From Aquimarina sp. RZ0 (GTDB lineage Bacteria; Bacteroidota; Bacteroidia; Flavobacteriales; Flavobacteriaceae): a DNA stretch of 64,000 nucleotides. Of the stretch, positions 27,162-36,003 are shown one piece after another. Every line of letters begins with the position of its first letter. Position 1 is the stretch's first letter. The DNA is taken from the NCBI RefSeq assembly GCF_008370685.1, contig NZ_VTZU01000019.1, positions 1 to 64,000 of the forward strand. Direction: 5' to 3'. Below the pieces are notes generated by a model. It made no database searches, was not told the origin of the DNA, and was given only the letters and a program-made list of their open reading frames with translations. The position numbers were made by a program, and so were the translations under genes.

Positions 27162-27784
27162 TACGAGCAAATCATAATAAATTCTGGGTGATTTTTTCTA
27201 ATTATTATACAAAAATACTGATTGGCTTTTTTTTTAGCAGTGTTAAGTATAGAGGTCAGTATGAAGAAAAAGGACTTCCTATTCTTATGATCAGTAATCA
27301 CTTTTCGTTTTATGACGGCTTTATTCAAATTTTACTAAATCTCAAAATTTTTAAACGAAGATTTAATTTCATGATGTTAGAAAAGGAACTGAGTAAAAAC
27401 ATGATATTAACCAAAATTGGAGCCAGTTCAATTAGCAAAGGTAAGCGCTCAAGTATTGCCAGCCTTGATTATGCTGTTGAAATGTTACGGGATACAGAGA
27501 ACCTGTTTTTGTTTTTTCCACAAGGAAAGATTAGCAGCATATATACACAAGAGTTTACTTTTGAAAAAGGCCTGCTTTCTCATGTTTTGGAAAATACAAA
27601 AAATGATTTCCAATTAGTCTATAATGTTAACCTTATTAATTATGGAACTAAACTAAGGCCTGATATGTGTGTGTATTATGAAACACATACTGTAAATATA
27701 AGTACAAATACAAAAGCTGAGGATGTAGAACGAGAATTTAATCGTTTTGCAAAAACATGCTTTATAAAACAAGGTGTAAGATGA
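27158..27784 (+). CDS. PlsC-like acyltransferase of the carotenoid operon (CruD-like)
   Basis: The 208-aa protein has an N-terminal hydrophobic region and the acyltransferase motif H-X4-D at H48 and D53 (NHFSFYD). Motif III, usually F-P-E-G, reads F-P-Q-G-K at residues 120-124. PlsC relatives acylate glycerol-phosphate, but CruD-type members acylate the sugar of a carotenoid glycoside. Operon position, coupled by ATGA overlaps to cruF and to the glycosyltransferase, supports that role; it is inference. Confidence 0.75.
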   Translation: MIRANHNKFWVIFSNYYTKILIGFFFSSVKYRGQYEEKGLPILMISNHFSFYDGFIQILLNLKIFKRRFNFMMLEKELSKNMILTKIGASSISKGKRSSIASLDYAVEMLRDTENLFLFFPQGKISSIYTQEFTFEKGLLSHVLENTKNDFQLVYNVNLINYGTKLRPDMCVYYETHTVNISTNTKAEDVEREFNRFAKTCFIKQGVR

Positions 27785-28884
27785 TTTATTTTTGTTATTT
27801 TTTAATAACCTTGCTTGTTATCAGATTGCTGGTCGCATTTATTAATTATCTTTCGTTTGCTTATTTACCAAAAGTGACTCCATTAATGTTGGAGTCCCAT
27901 GTTTCGATTTTAATACCCGCTCGCAATGAGGAAGAAAACATAGGAACTTTATTAGAACAATTATCTACATTTGAGCATAGTAAGCTCGAAATTATTGTTT
28001 ACAACGACCACTCTACAGATAAAACGGAAAGCATTATCAGGGATTGGGCGGCACGTACATCTAATATTACACTAGTAAATGGAGATGTACTTCCGCAAGG
28101 TTGGTTAGGTAAGAATCATGCCTGTCACCAATTAGCACAAGCTGCTACTGGTGATATATTACTCTTTTTAGATGCAGATGTAAGCGTAAAAAAAGACGTA
28201 ATCAAGCGCAGTATTAGCTATCTTCAGAAATACGAACTTCATTTGTTATCTATATTTCCAAAACAGATAGTAAAATCTTTTGGAGAAAGAGTTTCGGTAC
28301 CTCTAATGAACTGGGTTTTGTTGAGTATACTGCCTATTTACCTAATTCGCAAGTCAAAGAACAAAATTTTTTCGGCTGCTAATGGGCAATTCATGATGTT
28401 TAGAGCAACTACTTATAAGGCGATCTGGCCTCATGAAAAATATAAATCAAACAAAGTAGAAGACATCGCTATTATAAGATTATTTAAAGAAAAAGGTCTT
28501 GCCAGTGATACGCGTTTAGGAGATAACGATATTTCTTGCCGAATGTACGTTGGATTAGATGATGCTATTGAAGGATTTATAAAAAACATATTTCAATTTT
28601 TTGGGAATAGTGTATTAATAACTATTTCTTTTGGAATTTTAACGACCATTGCTCCATTTGTGGTGTATTTATATATGGGCTTGTGGTGGTTAATTGCATA
28701 TCTTGGAGGTATTGTATGTATTCGATTTTTTGTAATGTTAGCAAGTCAACAATCGATCCTCCAAAACTTACTTTTGGTCCTACCTCAGCACATTGTATTT
28801 CTTTTAATAATAATTAAAGGACTCATAAATAACAAACAGAAGAAACTAATATGGAAAGACAGAAATATATTACAAGATTTGTAA
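27781..28884 (+). CDS. Family 2 glycosyltransferase (CruC/CrtQ-like)
   Basis: The 367-aa membrane GT-A enzyme has an N-terminal helix, the nucleotide-sugar motif ILIPARNEEENI at residues 44-55, NDHSTD, the loop LPQGWLGKNHA at 104-114 and the D-A-D metal motif at 131-133, with three or four C-terminal helices. The LPxGWxGK loop is shared with CrtQ and CruC, which glycosylate carotenoids. The open frame reaches back to 27757, but ATG 27781 gives the 4-bp ATGA overlap used throughout this operon and is preferred. The TPR gene starts 34 bp inside its 3' end. Confidence 0.82.
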   Translation: MIYFCYFLITLLVIRLLVAFINYLSFAYLPKVTPLMLESHVSILIPARNEEENIGTLLEQLSTFEHSKLEIIVYNDHSTDKTESIIRDWAARTSNITLVNGDVLPQGWLGKNHACHQLAQAATGDILLFLDADVSVKKDVIKRSISYLQKYELHLLSIFPKQIVKSFGERVSVPLMNWVLLSILPIYLIRKSKNKIFSAANGQFMMFRATTYKAIWPHEKYKSNKVEDIAIIRLFKEKGLASDTRLGDNDISCRMYVGLDDAIEGFIKNIFQFFGNSVLITISFGILTTIAPFVVYLYMGLWWLIAYLGGIVCIRFFVMLASQQSILQNLLLVLPQHIVFLLIIIKGLINNKQKKLIWKDRNILQDL

Positions 28885-29606
28885 TTGTAATCAGCATTTT
28901 GTTGTTTTCAGTACAATTGGGCTTTTCTCAAAGTCCCTATCGCGATCAGATTTATAAAGCCTATTCACGAGGTAAAATGGATAAGTGGTATGAATTAATG
29001 CATTCGTGTGAAAAAAATGTAAATTCGAACAGTCTAGAGGAACAGTTGGAGCTTATTAGTTATTACTACGGTTATACAGCTTGGTTAATTGGAGCAGAAA
29101 AATACGACACTGCTGAGGAGTATATAGATAAATCAGAGAAAATTATTGATAAGTTATTAGATGAATCACCCGAAAACGCAACCTTACTGGCATATAAAGG
29201 AGCTTACATTGCTTTTACGATTGGTATCTCAAATTTTAAGGCTGTTTATTTAGGTAGGAGAAGTATGAGGTATATAGACAAATCTATCGAACTGGATCCA
29301 GAGAATATTCAAGGGAATATTGAAAAAGGAAACTCAATGTATTATCGACCATCAGTTTTTGGCGGTGATAAGACCAAAGCTATTAAATACTACATAAAAG
29401 CAGTTAAAAGCTTTGAAAAACAAGGGCTAGTTGTTAGTAATTGGATGTATATCAACACAATGACTGCTTTGGGGCAAGCATATGAGGCTACTGATCAAAT
29501 ACAACTAGCCAAATTATGTTATGAAAAAATAATTCGCATATTCCCTAACTTTATGTGGGTTGAGGATGAACTCTATCCCGATATGCTAAAGCGTAATAAT
29601 CTATAA
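28851..29606 (+). CDS. Exported TPR-like protein of the carotenoid operon
   Basis: The 251-aa product has a signal peptide ending at about LGFSQ (residue 27) and helical repeats of TPR type, for example RYIDKSIELDPENIQGNIEKG and AKLCYEKIIRIFP. It overlaps the glycosyltransferase by 34 bp, so it is in the same transcript. It may be a periplasmic scaffold or chaperone for envelope handling of the modified carotenoid; there is no direct evidence for a function. Confidence 0.75.
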   Translation: MERQKYITRFVIVISILLFSVQLGFSQSPYRDQIYKAYSRGKMDKWYELMHSCEKNVNSNSLEEQLELISYYYGYTAWLIGAEKYDTAEEYIDKSEKIIDKLLDESPENATLLAYKGAYIAFTIGISNFKAVYLGRRSMRYIDKSIELDPENIQGNIEKGNSMYYRPSVFGGDKTKAIKYYIKAVKSFEKQGLVVSNWMYINTMTALGQAYEATDQIQLAKLCYEKIIRIFPNFMWVEDELYPDMLKRNNL

Positions 29607-29624
29607 TATTTATCACCAGATACC

Positions 29625-30752
29625 ATGAAGTTTGTCATGTACAAAACAATATTAAGTAACATAAAATTCTTTATACTTTTAGGTTTTGTTGTTAATCCTA
29701 TAATAATACGTGCTCAACATATGCAGGATGATGGTGTAGATCTAGGAAAGACTCCTCGTCGTATTATTAGAGCTTGTTGTGCTTTTGGTTATGATTTAAA
29801 AATATGGGGTGTGCCATTTGTTTCTATTGATCAGGTGATTAGTGTTGATGATTTAGGTGAACATCACTATTTGGGTGATAAGGGTGAAGGCACTGGAACT
29901 ATTTATACAAACAAAGGTGGGTTTATTGATATTGGCCACTTACGAGATCAAATTGACTGGACGCGCTATATATACAATACCATTCTAAAATGTAGAGGAA
30001 AAGGTGCAGTAGCTATACCTTTGCGTAACGAAGCAGGACGTAAGACTTTATACTTGGATGTGCCGGTGCAGCTTGGAAATAGTGATTGCATTCTATTAGC
30101 AGGAAAAATAACGTATGACCTTTCCCTGTGGCACGAGATTTCTACTTGGTATGGTGCATCAACCGTTCCTTTTATATCAGAAAAATTTTCTAGTTTTTCG
30201 GTTGAGGATGTATATTCAAACTTACTCGGAATACACGTAGGTATGAAAACGTTACATTCTAAACACCATTTTAATAAGGCAGCAACTATGAATATCAAAT
30301 CAACATTAGATAGTTTGGGTGCTGTAAAGACGGCAAAAGAAACTTATGAGGCCTATGACGCTGTTAATAATAAATGGTACACGAATAAAAAACGAATACC
30401 TAGTAAGAATATTACGCTGAAGCGTGATCCTGATGTTCTTAATTCAAGTCATCCCTGGATAATTCCTAATCAGATAAATAACATTGATAATTCAATTGTT
30501 TTAGATGTTCCGCTAATAAGTACCGAGGGAGCGTTGTTGACCAGTTTTTATCAATTTACTATTGATCTTAATTACAGGTTTCCTGTAGAAGAGATTTTTC
30601 CAGATCGCGAGAGTAGCCTCATCAATCAAGATGATTTTGGTATATTGCTCAATAGAATTACCCATGAGTTACAAATCATGGAACAAAGTACATTGACAGA
30701 AAAGAAGCTAAGTGTTCAGAAGGAGGTATCTCTGCAAATTAATCCTGATTAG
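29625..30752 (+). CDS. Exported DUF4056-like protein
   Basis: The 375-aa protein has a signal peptide ending near IIIRAQ (residue 30). Conserved-looking blocks are TPRRIIRACCAFG, GGFIDIGHLRDQIDWTRY, LSLWHEISTWYG and EDVYSNLLGIHVG. These look like the DUF4056 family; I make this match from memory. Polar residues (H, D, R, E) at regular places in the central region could make an active site, so an enzyme acting on lipid or a cell-envelope substrate is possible. It begins 18 bp after the TPR gene, so it is the last gene of the carotenoid operon. Confidence 0.65.
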   Translation: MKFVMYKTILSNIKFFILLGFVVNPIIIRAQHMQDDGVDLGKTPRRIIRACCAFGYDLKIWGVPFVSIDQVISVDDLGEHHYLGDKGEGTGTIYTNKGGFIDIGHLRDQIDWTRYIYNTILKCRGKGAVAIPLRNEAGRKTLYLDVPVQLGNSDCILLAGKITYDLSLWHEISTWYGASTVPFISEKFSSFSVEDVYSNLLGIHVGMKTLHSKHHFNKAATMNIKSTLDSLGAVKTAKETYEAYDAVNNKWYTNKKRIPSKNITLKRDPDVLNSSHPWIIPNQINNIDNSIVLDVPLISTEGALLTSFYQFTIDLNYRFPVEEIFPDRESSLINQDDFGILLNRITHELQIMEQSTLTEKKLSVQKEVSLQINPD

Positions 30753-30796
30753 TGTTCGTTTGTTGTTTTGATATTCAATTATTTGTATTTCTATAT

Positions 30797-30809
30797 AATG
30801 ATTATCATT
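30797..30809. promoter_or_regulatory. Fur-box-like palindrome upstream of the TsaC-like gene
   Basis: AATGAT-T-ATCATT is a perfect 13-bp palindrome matching the core of the ferric-uptake-regulator box. It lies about 140 bp before the TsaC-like start. AT-rich DNA makes chance palindromes likely, and no iron gene is near. Confidence 0.2.
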
Positions 30810-30947
30810 TACATCTTTTTTACAGACGCTACCCTTAGTTATTCTTTGCATGTCTTGTAATGTAAAAAATCAGATGGATAACCATAAATACAAGTATTTA
30901 AAGATAAAAACATCGTATAATACCGTATCTTTATACAACGAAGAAGT

Positions 30948-31568
30948 ATGGCAGAACTTATAAAACTATATAATGAGAACCCTAATCCGAGAGGAGTGCA
31001 ACAAGTAGTTGACTGCCTACGTAATGGGGGAGTGGTTATTTATCCTACAGATACGGTATATGGTTTGGGGTGTGATATTACTAATAATAGGGCTTTAGAG
31101 CGTATTGCAAAAATTAAAGGAGTAAAATTGGCAAAAGCTAACTTTTCTTTTATATGCAGTGATTTAAGTAATTTATCAGATTATGTTAAACAGATTGATA
31201 ATAGTACTTTTAAATTATTAAAAAGAACACTACCAGGTCCCTATACTTTTATTTTACCCGGAAGTAATAATTTACCTACAGTGTTTAAGAAGAAAAAAAC
31301 CGTAGGGATTAGAGTGCCTGATAATAATATTTGTAAAACTATAGTAGAAAATCTGGGGAATCCGGTAGTTTCTACATCTATTTATGACGAGGATGAAGTA
31401 ATAGAATATACAACAGATCCTGAGTTAATACTCGAAAAGTGGAACAATTCAGTAGATATCGTTATTGATGGCGGGTATGGTGATAATATTGCTTCTACAG
31501 TAATTGACCTAACTGGAGGAGAACCCGTTTTAATACGAGAAGGGAAAGGCGCAATAGATATTATTTAA
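30948..31568 (+). CDS. Threonylcarbamoyl-AMP synthase-family protein (YrdC domain)
   Basis: The 206-aa YrdC/Sua5/YciO domain protein has YPTDTVYGLGCD at residues 30-41, KRTLPGPYTFIL and VGIRVPDN, with VVSTS near residue 140. The best known family role is making threonylcarbamoyl-AMP from Thr, bicarbonate and ATP for tRNA t6A37. The length and the KANFSFIC variant are nearer to YciO-like members, so the exact activity is unsettled. A promoter-like TATCTTTA box lies near 30927. Its stop overlaps the end of the convergent AraC gene by 4 bp. Confidence 0.8.
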   Translation: MAELIKLYNENPNPRGVQQVVDCLRNGGVVIYPTDTVYGLGCDITNNRALERIAKIKGVKLAKANFSFICSDLSNLSDYVKQIDNSTFKLLKRTLPGPYTFILPGSNNLPTVFKKKKTVGIRVPDNNICKTIVENLGNPVVSTSIYDEDEVIEYTTDPELILEKWNNSVDIVIDGGYGDNIASTVIDLTGGEPVLIREGKGAIDII

Positions 31569-32440
31569 GAAGAAACCACATACTTTAATTCATTTCTATA
31601 CGTACTGGGGGTTTTTCCGGTGGTTTGTTTAAAGAGTTTATTAAAATGAGAAAAATTACTAAAACCACTTTCATAACAAATATCTGTAATACTTGTTTGT
31701 TTTTCGTGTAATAATTTTGCAGCGTGTACAAGTCTGTATTCATTAACAAATTGAATGAAAGTTTTTCCTGTGATTTTTTTGAAATATCTGCAAAATCCCG
31801 GAACACTCATGCTAACTTTATCTGCAATTTCATCAAGTGTAATTTGTCTTGTAAACTCTTTCTGAACAAAATTAAAAACTAAGTTGATACGATTATTATC
31901 CTGTAATGCTGTTTCTATAATAAAACCTTCTGCATTAAGTATAGAATAATCCTGAGTTTGCTCCATCTCTTTTAAAATCTTAAAAATTCCAAGTAATCTG
32001 TCAAAAGGGTCTAACATCTCTAAAGATTCTATCCGGGCTCCAATCCGTCTTTTGGTATCTCCATGAAAGGCAATTCCCTTCTTAGCCTGTTCCATTAATG
32101 TATTGATACCACTCATTTCGGGAATGTCAAAAAATGAATTACCTAGAAAATTGGGTAGCATCTGGATAATCGTTTCACTTTTATTTCCGGTAAGGCTATC
32201 TGTAAAACCACAATGAGGAAGATTTGTGCCGATAAGCATCAGGGTTCCATTTCTGTAATAAGACATATGACTCCCGATCTGTCGTTTTCCTGTACCACCG
32301 TTTACATATACGATCTCAATTTCTGGATGATAATGCCAAATAGGAGCTTTATTCTTTTTTTCATTAGTGAAATTTTCATAAAAAAATGAGCTACCAAATT
32401 CTGGTACAATTTTCTCTAAAGATGGTTTGATGCTTTTCAT
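31565..32440 (-). CDS. AraC-family transcription regulator with cupin sensor
   Basis: The 291-aa protein has an N-terminal cupin (WHYHPEIEIVYVNGG at about residues 36-50, PHCGF) and a C-terminal double helix-turn-helix (about 190-287: LDEIADKVSMS, ITDICYESGFSNFSHFNKLFK, TTGKTPSTYR). Such proteins bind a small ligand through the cupin. It is divergent from the first of three paralogous secreted-protein genes, all of which share a dyad at the promoter, which makes it a candidate regulator of them. Confidence 0.85.
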   Translation of the reverse strand: MKSIKPSLEKIVPEFGSSFFYENFTNEKKNKAPIWHYHPEIEIVYVNGGTGKRQIGSHMSYYRNGTLMLIGTNLPHCGFTDSLTGNKSETIIQMLPNFLGNSFFDIPEMSGINTLMEQAKKGIAFHGDTKRRIGARIESLEMLDPFDRLLGIFKILKEMEQTQDYSILNAEGFIIETALQDNNRINLVFNFVQKEFTRQITLDEIADKVSMSVPGFCRYFKKITGKTFIQFVNEYRLVHAAKLLHEKQTSITDICYESGFSNFSHFNKLFKQTTGKTPSTYRNELKYVVSS

Positions 32441-32566
32441 ATGTCAATTATATAACTAAACATTGTTTTTTATGTTAATAAAATGTAAAATAAAATAAAT
32501 AGTATGTTAAATTGACTTTTGTGCGGTTTTAAAGTAAACAAAGTGGTTAAAATAGCACATACATAT

Positions 32567-32611
32567 GCAAATATAGATGTATTTAAAGAAATACCTCCAA
32601 CATATATTTGC
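32567..32611 (+). promoter_or_regulatory. Dyad plus -7 element, paralog 1
   Basis: GCAAATATAGATGT (32567-32580) and ACATATATTTGC (32600-32611) form an inverted repeat with a 19-bp spacer. The right arm holds TATATTTG (32603-32610), an exact TAnnTTTG -7 box about 36 bp before the ATG. The same arrangement precedes paralogs 2 and 3, so binding would compete with or contact polymerase. Confidence 0.65.
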
Positions 32612-32646
32612 AGTGTAAAAATTAACAACAACAAAACCTAAAAGTT

Positions 32647-33231
32647 ATGAAGAGAGTAATTAACCTATGTCTGTTAGCAATGGTAATTGCATTCAGTAAT
32701 TTTGCAAATGCTGCAGGAAAAGTTTCTGTAGAGATCACTAATTCCTTAATGATTAATGTATCACTAAAGGAAGTTTCAAAAGGTGAGAAATTATATCTTA
32801 AAGATTATTATGGAGAAGTATTGTTTAATATTACTTTAAAAGAAATGCCATCCTACCAGAAATATTTTAATTTAAATAATGTTCCTGACGGTATATATTT
32901 TGTTGAAACAGAGAATGAATTTGATGTAAAAGTTACACCAGTACTAAAAAATAAAAAAGGAGTGTCCTTAATTGATAACTCTTCGGTTATTATTTTTAAA
33001 CCACAGGTACTTATAGATAATAATATTGTAAAAGTATTGTATAATAATACAAAAAAGAGACCAGTTACCATTACAATGTTTGACACCAAATGGAATGTAT
33101 TGGATGAAGTTATTGATAATATTGATGATGTTTTTACACATACATATGATTTTTCTAAAATGCCTAAAGGGGATTACCAAATTCACTTTACATTACAAGA
33201 TAGAGTATTTATTAAGAAAATAAGTATCTAA
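32647..33231 (+). CDS. Secreted two-module beta-sandwich protein, paralog 1
   Basis: The 194-aa product has a signal peptide (to SNFANA, residue 22). The mature part looks like two copies of a fold resembling the T9SS C-terminal domain: KLYLKDYYGEVLF...VPDGIYFVETE and VTITMFDTKWNVLDE...MPKGDYQIHFTLQDRVFIKKISI. Both halves have the pattern strand, turn, L/M-P-x-G-x-Y, strand seen in those sorting domains. It is not attached to any larger passenger. The family and function are unknown to me. It is monocistronic, with its own promoter dyad and terminator. Confidence 0.75.
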   Translation: MKRVINLCLLAMVIAFSNFANAAGKVSVEITNSLMINVSLKEVSKGEKLYLKDYYGEVLFNITLKEMPSYQKYFNLNNVPDGIYFVETENEFDVKVTPVLKNKKGVSLIDNSSVIIFKPQVLIDNNIVKVLYNNTKKRPVTITMFDTKWNVLDEVIDNIDDVFTHTYDFSKMPKGDYQIHFTLQDRVFIKKISI

Positions 33232-33253
33232 TTACTTCACCAACCAAAATTCT

Positions 33254-33287
33254 AAAAAAGACAGCACTACCAAGCTGTCTTTTTTGT
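33254..33287 (+). terminator. Terminator of paralog 1
   Basis: AAAGACAGC-ACTACCAA-GCTGTCTTTTTT: 9-bp stem followed by a T run. Confidence 0.85.
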
Positions 33288-34057
33288 TTTCTGGAATATT
33301 TGCTATGAAACTTTTAATGTTACCCGTTGATTTTTTGTCATTGGTTTAATCACTTCTTAGTGAAAACTTAGTTTTTAGTGTGGCTATTTTGTAGAAACCT
33401 CTACCTCCTTTTGATACAACAGGGGGTGATAAGAATTATGATTGGATTATTTTATTAGCATCTATATTACAATTTTCTATCCAAAATTATAAATCAAGAT
33501 TTTTACATGTTTGACTTTAGAAAAAAGAAACCTGAAATTATTTCTTTTTTTAATCGTTTATGCAATTCATATCTTTTTATATAAGGGTTTTAGATAAAAT
33601 TATGATTTTGTTCTATTTTACTCGATAATCGAGATTTAAATGCTCCGATGCTTCCCCTGAGGTAGTTTACTAAACAACCATTCATTTTATTAATGACGAT
33701 TCTAAGTTATTTTATTTATTAAAAATGTCAGGAGCGTAAGTGAATATTTTATATCTAAAAATGTTTTTGAAATTTTTAAAAAGAATAAGTTACTGTAAAT
33801 CAATATTCTTTTCAATTCCTGTCTTTTATCAAAAAACAGGTATGTCCAATTCTAACTAAAAAATATTTTATTAGAAAGAATTGCCAAATCCTGATATATC
33901 TTTTTTCAGAAAATAGATTTTCACTTTTTTACACACTAATTTCTTAAACAGCCACTATTTTATTGTTAATAAAATCGGAAATAAACAGAATAATAGTATA
34001 AATTAACTTTCGAAAGGTTTAATATAGCTTCATTTGGTTAATATAACATATATATAT
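33288..34057. other. Gap between paralogs 1 and 2
   Basis: About 770 bp with no ORF. It holds one deleted type F repeat (33619-33673). Near 33830 TTTTTTGATAAAAGACAGG-type sequence gives a weak dyad around CCTGTCTTTTATCAAAAAACAGG. Confidence 0.35.
33619..33673. repeat. Type F repeat, shortened copy
   Basis: ACTCGATAATCGAGATTT then AAATGCTCCGATGCTT, followed directly by the right end GAGGTAGTTTACTAAA. The central block seen at 41902-42003 is missing, so this is an internal-deletion copy. Confidence 0.65.
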
Positions 34058-34102
34058 GCAAATATCGATGTATTTTGGGAAGTGCTTACAGCATATATTT
34101 GC
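34058..34102 (+). promoter_or_regulatory. Dyad plus -7 element, paralog 2
   Basis: GCAAATATCGATGT (34058-34071) and CATATATTTGC (34092-34102), with TATATTTG at 34094-34101. Same spacing as paralogs 1 and 3. Confidence 0.65.
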
Positions 34103-34132
34103 AGTGTAAACAAATAAAAACACTTAGAAGTT

Positions 34133-34717
34133 ATGAAGAGAGTAATTAACCTATGTCTGTTAGCAATGGTAATTGCATTCAGTAATTTTGCAAACGCTGC
34201 AGGAAAAGTTTCAGTTGAGATCACAAATTCTTTGATGGTCAATGTATCATTAAAAGAAGTTGCACAAGGTGATAAATTATATCTTAAAGATTATTATGGA
34301 GAAATGCTATTCAATATTACATTAGATGAGATGCCTTCATATCAGAAGTATTTTAATTTTAATAATGTTCCTGATGGGATATATTTTGTAGAAACGGAGA
34401 ATGTATTTGATGTTAAAGTAACACCTGTGTTAAAAAATAAAAAAGGAGTATCATTGATTGAAAACTCTTCTATAATAGTATTCAAACCTCAGGTAAATAC
34501 AGAAAAAAATATTGTAAAAGTAATGTATAACAATATTAAAAAATTACCAATGAATATGGCTATTTATGATAGCAAATGGAATTTACTAGAAGAGGTTGTA
34601 AATAATACTGATGAGGTTTTTAAAAATACCTATGATTTTTCTAAAATGCCAAAAGGAGCATATCAAATTCACTTTACTCTAAAGGATAGAATATTTATAA
34701 AGAAAGTAAGTATTTAA
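34133..34717 (+). CDS. Secreted two-module beta-sandwich protein, paralog 2
   Basis: 194 aa, with signal peptide identical to that of paralog 1 (MKRVINLCLLAMVIAFSNFA, then NA). Domain layout is the same, with LPxG-like turns VPDGIYFVE and MPKGAYQIHF. Most differences from paralog 1 fall in the second module. The upstream 80 bp is conserved with the other two copies, so promoter and gene duplicated together. It has its own terminator. Confidence 0.75.
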   Translation: MKRVINLCLLAMVIAFSNFANAAGKVSVEITNSLMVNVSLKEVAQGDKLYLKDYYGEMLFNITLDEMPSYQKYFNFNNVPDGIYFVETENVFDVKVTPVLKNKKGVSLIENSSIIVFKPQVNTEKNIVKVMYNNIKKLPMNMAIYDSKWNLLEEVVNNTDEVFKNTYDFSKMPKGAYQIHFTLKDRIFIKKVSI

Positions 34718-34754
34718 TTGGTTTATTAATTATACTGTTAACCCAAATTGTACT

Positions 34755-34787
34755 CGAGACAACACTTCATTGTGTTGTCTTTTTTTG
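34755..34787 (+). terminator. Terminator of paralog 2
   Basis: AGACAACAC-TTCATT-GTGTTGTCT then seven T; 9-bp perfect stem. Confidence 0.85.
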
Positions 34788-35000
34788 TTTTTAAGCTATA
34801 TTGTTTCAATTGCTATATCAAATATGGTTTTTGTTAAACTTTTCAACTATTATTATGTGTATTCAGACTAGAACGGTTTATCTGTTTTCAAAATTGAAAA
34901 CACAGTGCGATACACGTCATTTTTTTGTATTGATGTAGAGTTTTTTTATGTTAAAAATTGAAGTGTTTTTTTATATGATGCTTACTTTTTCTGCTATGTA

Positions 35001-35163
35001 ATACGATTTACGAATAAAAATTTCGCATCTAATGACATTCTTTTTCTACTATATTTTCTTCATAAAATGAAACAATAGCTATGGCTATTCTTTAATTTGA
35101 TTCATCAATCTAGCGAAAAATCCTTGCCATTATTTTTACGAAATTCTCATCCGTAAATCGTAT
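35001..35163. repeat. Palindromic element type A, copy 2 (163 bp)
   Basis: Inverted copy of 7792-7954: reading the other strand, I see one difference (TCATCCG against TCACCCG near one end). Ends ATACGATTTACG and CGTAAATCGTAT. It lies in the gap between paralogs 2 and 3, 110 bp upstream of the third dyad. Confidence 0.85.
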
Positions 35164-35274
35164 AATAATTTTTATAGTTCAATTTTATTATATGCTAAAC
35201 AACCAAAGAGTGTATTAAATTGATTTAATTATGGTTTTAAAGTATATTTATAAGTTAAAATAACATATATATAG

Positions 35275-35319
35275 GCAAATATATATGTGTTTCATCAGAG
35301 ATACTCAACATATATTTGT
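35275..35319 (+). promoter_or_regulatory. Dyad plus -7 element, paralog 3
   Basis: GCAAATATATATGT (35275-35288) and ACATATATTTGT (35308-35319), with TATATTTG at 35311-35318. Confidence 0.65.
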
Positions 35320-35354
35320 AGTGTAAAACAATAATAACCATAAAACTAAATGTT

Positions 35355-35936
35355 ATGAAGAGAGTAAGTAACCTATGTCTGTTAGCAATGGTAGTTGTAT
35401 TCAGTAATTTTGCAAGTGCAGCAGGAAAAGTTTCAGTTGAGATCACAAATTCTTTAATGGTTAATGTATCACTAAAAGAGGTTACTCAGGGTGAACGATT
35501 ATTTCTTAAGGATTATTATGGAGAAGTATTATTTGATACTACATTGAAGGCAATGCCTGCATATCAGAAATACTTTGATTTTAATAATGTGCCGGATGGT
35601 GTATATTTTGTAGAAACAGAGAATGATTTTGAGATTAAAACTACTCCAATATTGAAAAATAAAAAAGGAGTTTCTTTGATCCAAAATTCTGCTGTAACCG
35701 CATTTAAACCTCAGGTACACGTAGAAAATAAAATGGTAAAAGTAATGTATAACAATGTTAAGAATTTACCTTTTGCAGTAACAATATATGATGCTAAATG
35801 GACTGTATTAGAAGAGGTGTTTAATACAGATGATTTATTTACAAATACCTATGATTTTTCTAAAATGCCCTCTGGTAATTATCAAATTATTTTTACGCTA
35901 AAAGATAAAATGTTTATAAAAAAAGTCAGTATATAA
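35355..35936 (+). CDS. Secreted two-module beta-sandwich protein, paralog 3
   Basis: 193 aa; the most diverged of the three (MKRVSNLC start, ASAAGK cleavage region). It keeps both modules, with VPDGVYFVE and MPSGNYQIIF turns and the end MFIKKVSI. Own dyad promoter and terminator. The trio forms a head-to-tail array of single-gene units rather than an operon, which suggests dosage or variation rather than a stoichiometric complex; this is inference. Confidence 0.75.
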   Translation: MKRVSNLCLLAMVVVFSNFASAAGKVSVEITNSLMVNVSLKEVTQGERLFLKDYYGEVLFDTTLKAMPAYQKYFDFNNVPDGVYFVETENDFEIKTTPILKNKKGVSLIQNSAVTAFKPQVHVENKMVKVMYNNVKNLPFAVTIYDAKWTVLEEVFNTDDLFTNTYDFSKMPSGNYQIIFTLKDKMFIKKVSI

Positions 35937-35968
35937 TTATTCTTTTATTTTTATTAACCTAACCACGA

Positions 35969-36003
35969 ATAAAAGCAGCACGTATTAGTGCTGCTTTTTG
36001 TTT
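35969..36003 (+). terminator. Terminator of paralog 3
   Basis: AAAGCAGCAC-GTATTA-GTGCTGCTTTTT; 10-bp perfect stem and T run. Confidence 0.85.
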
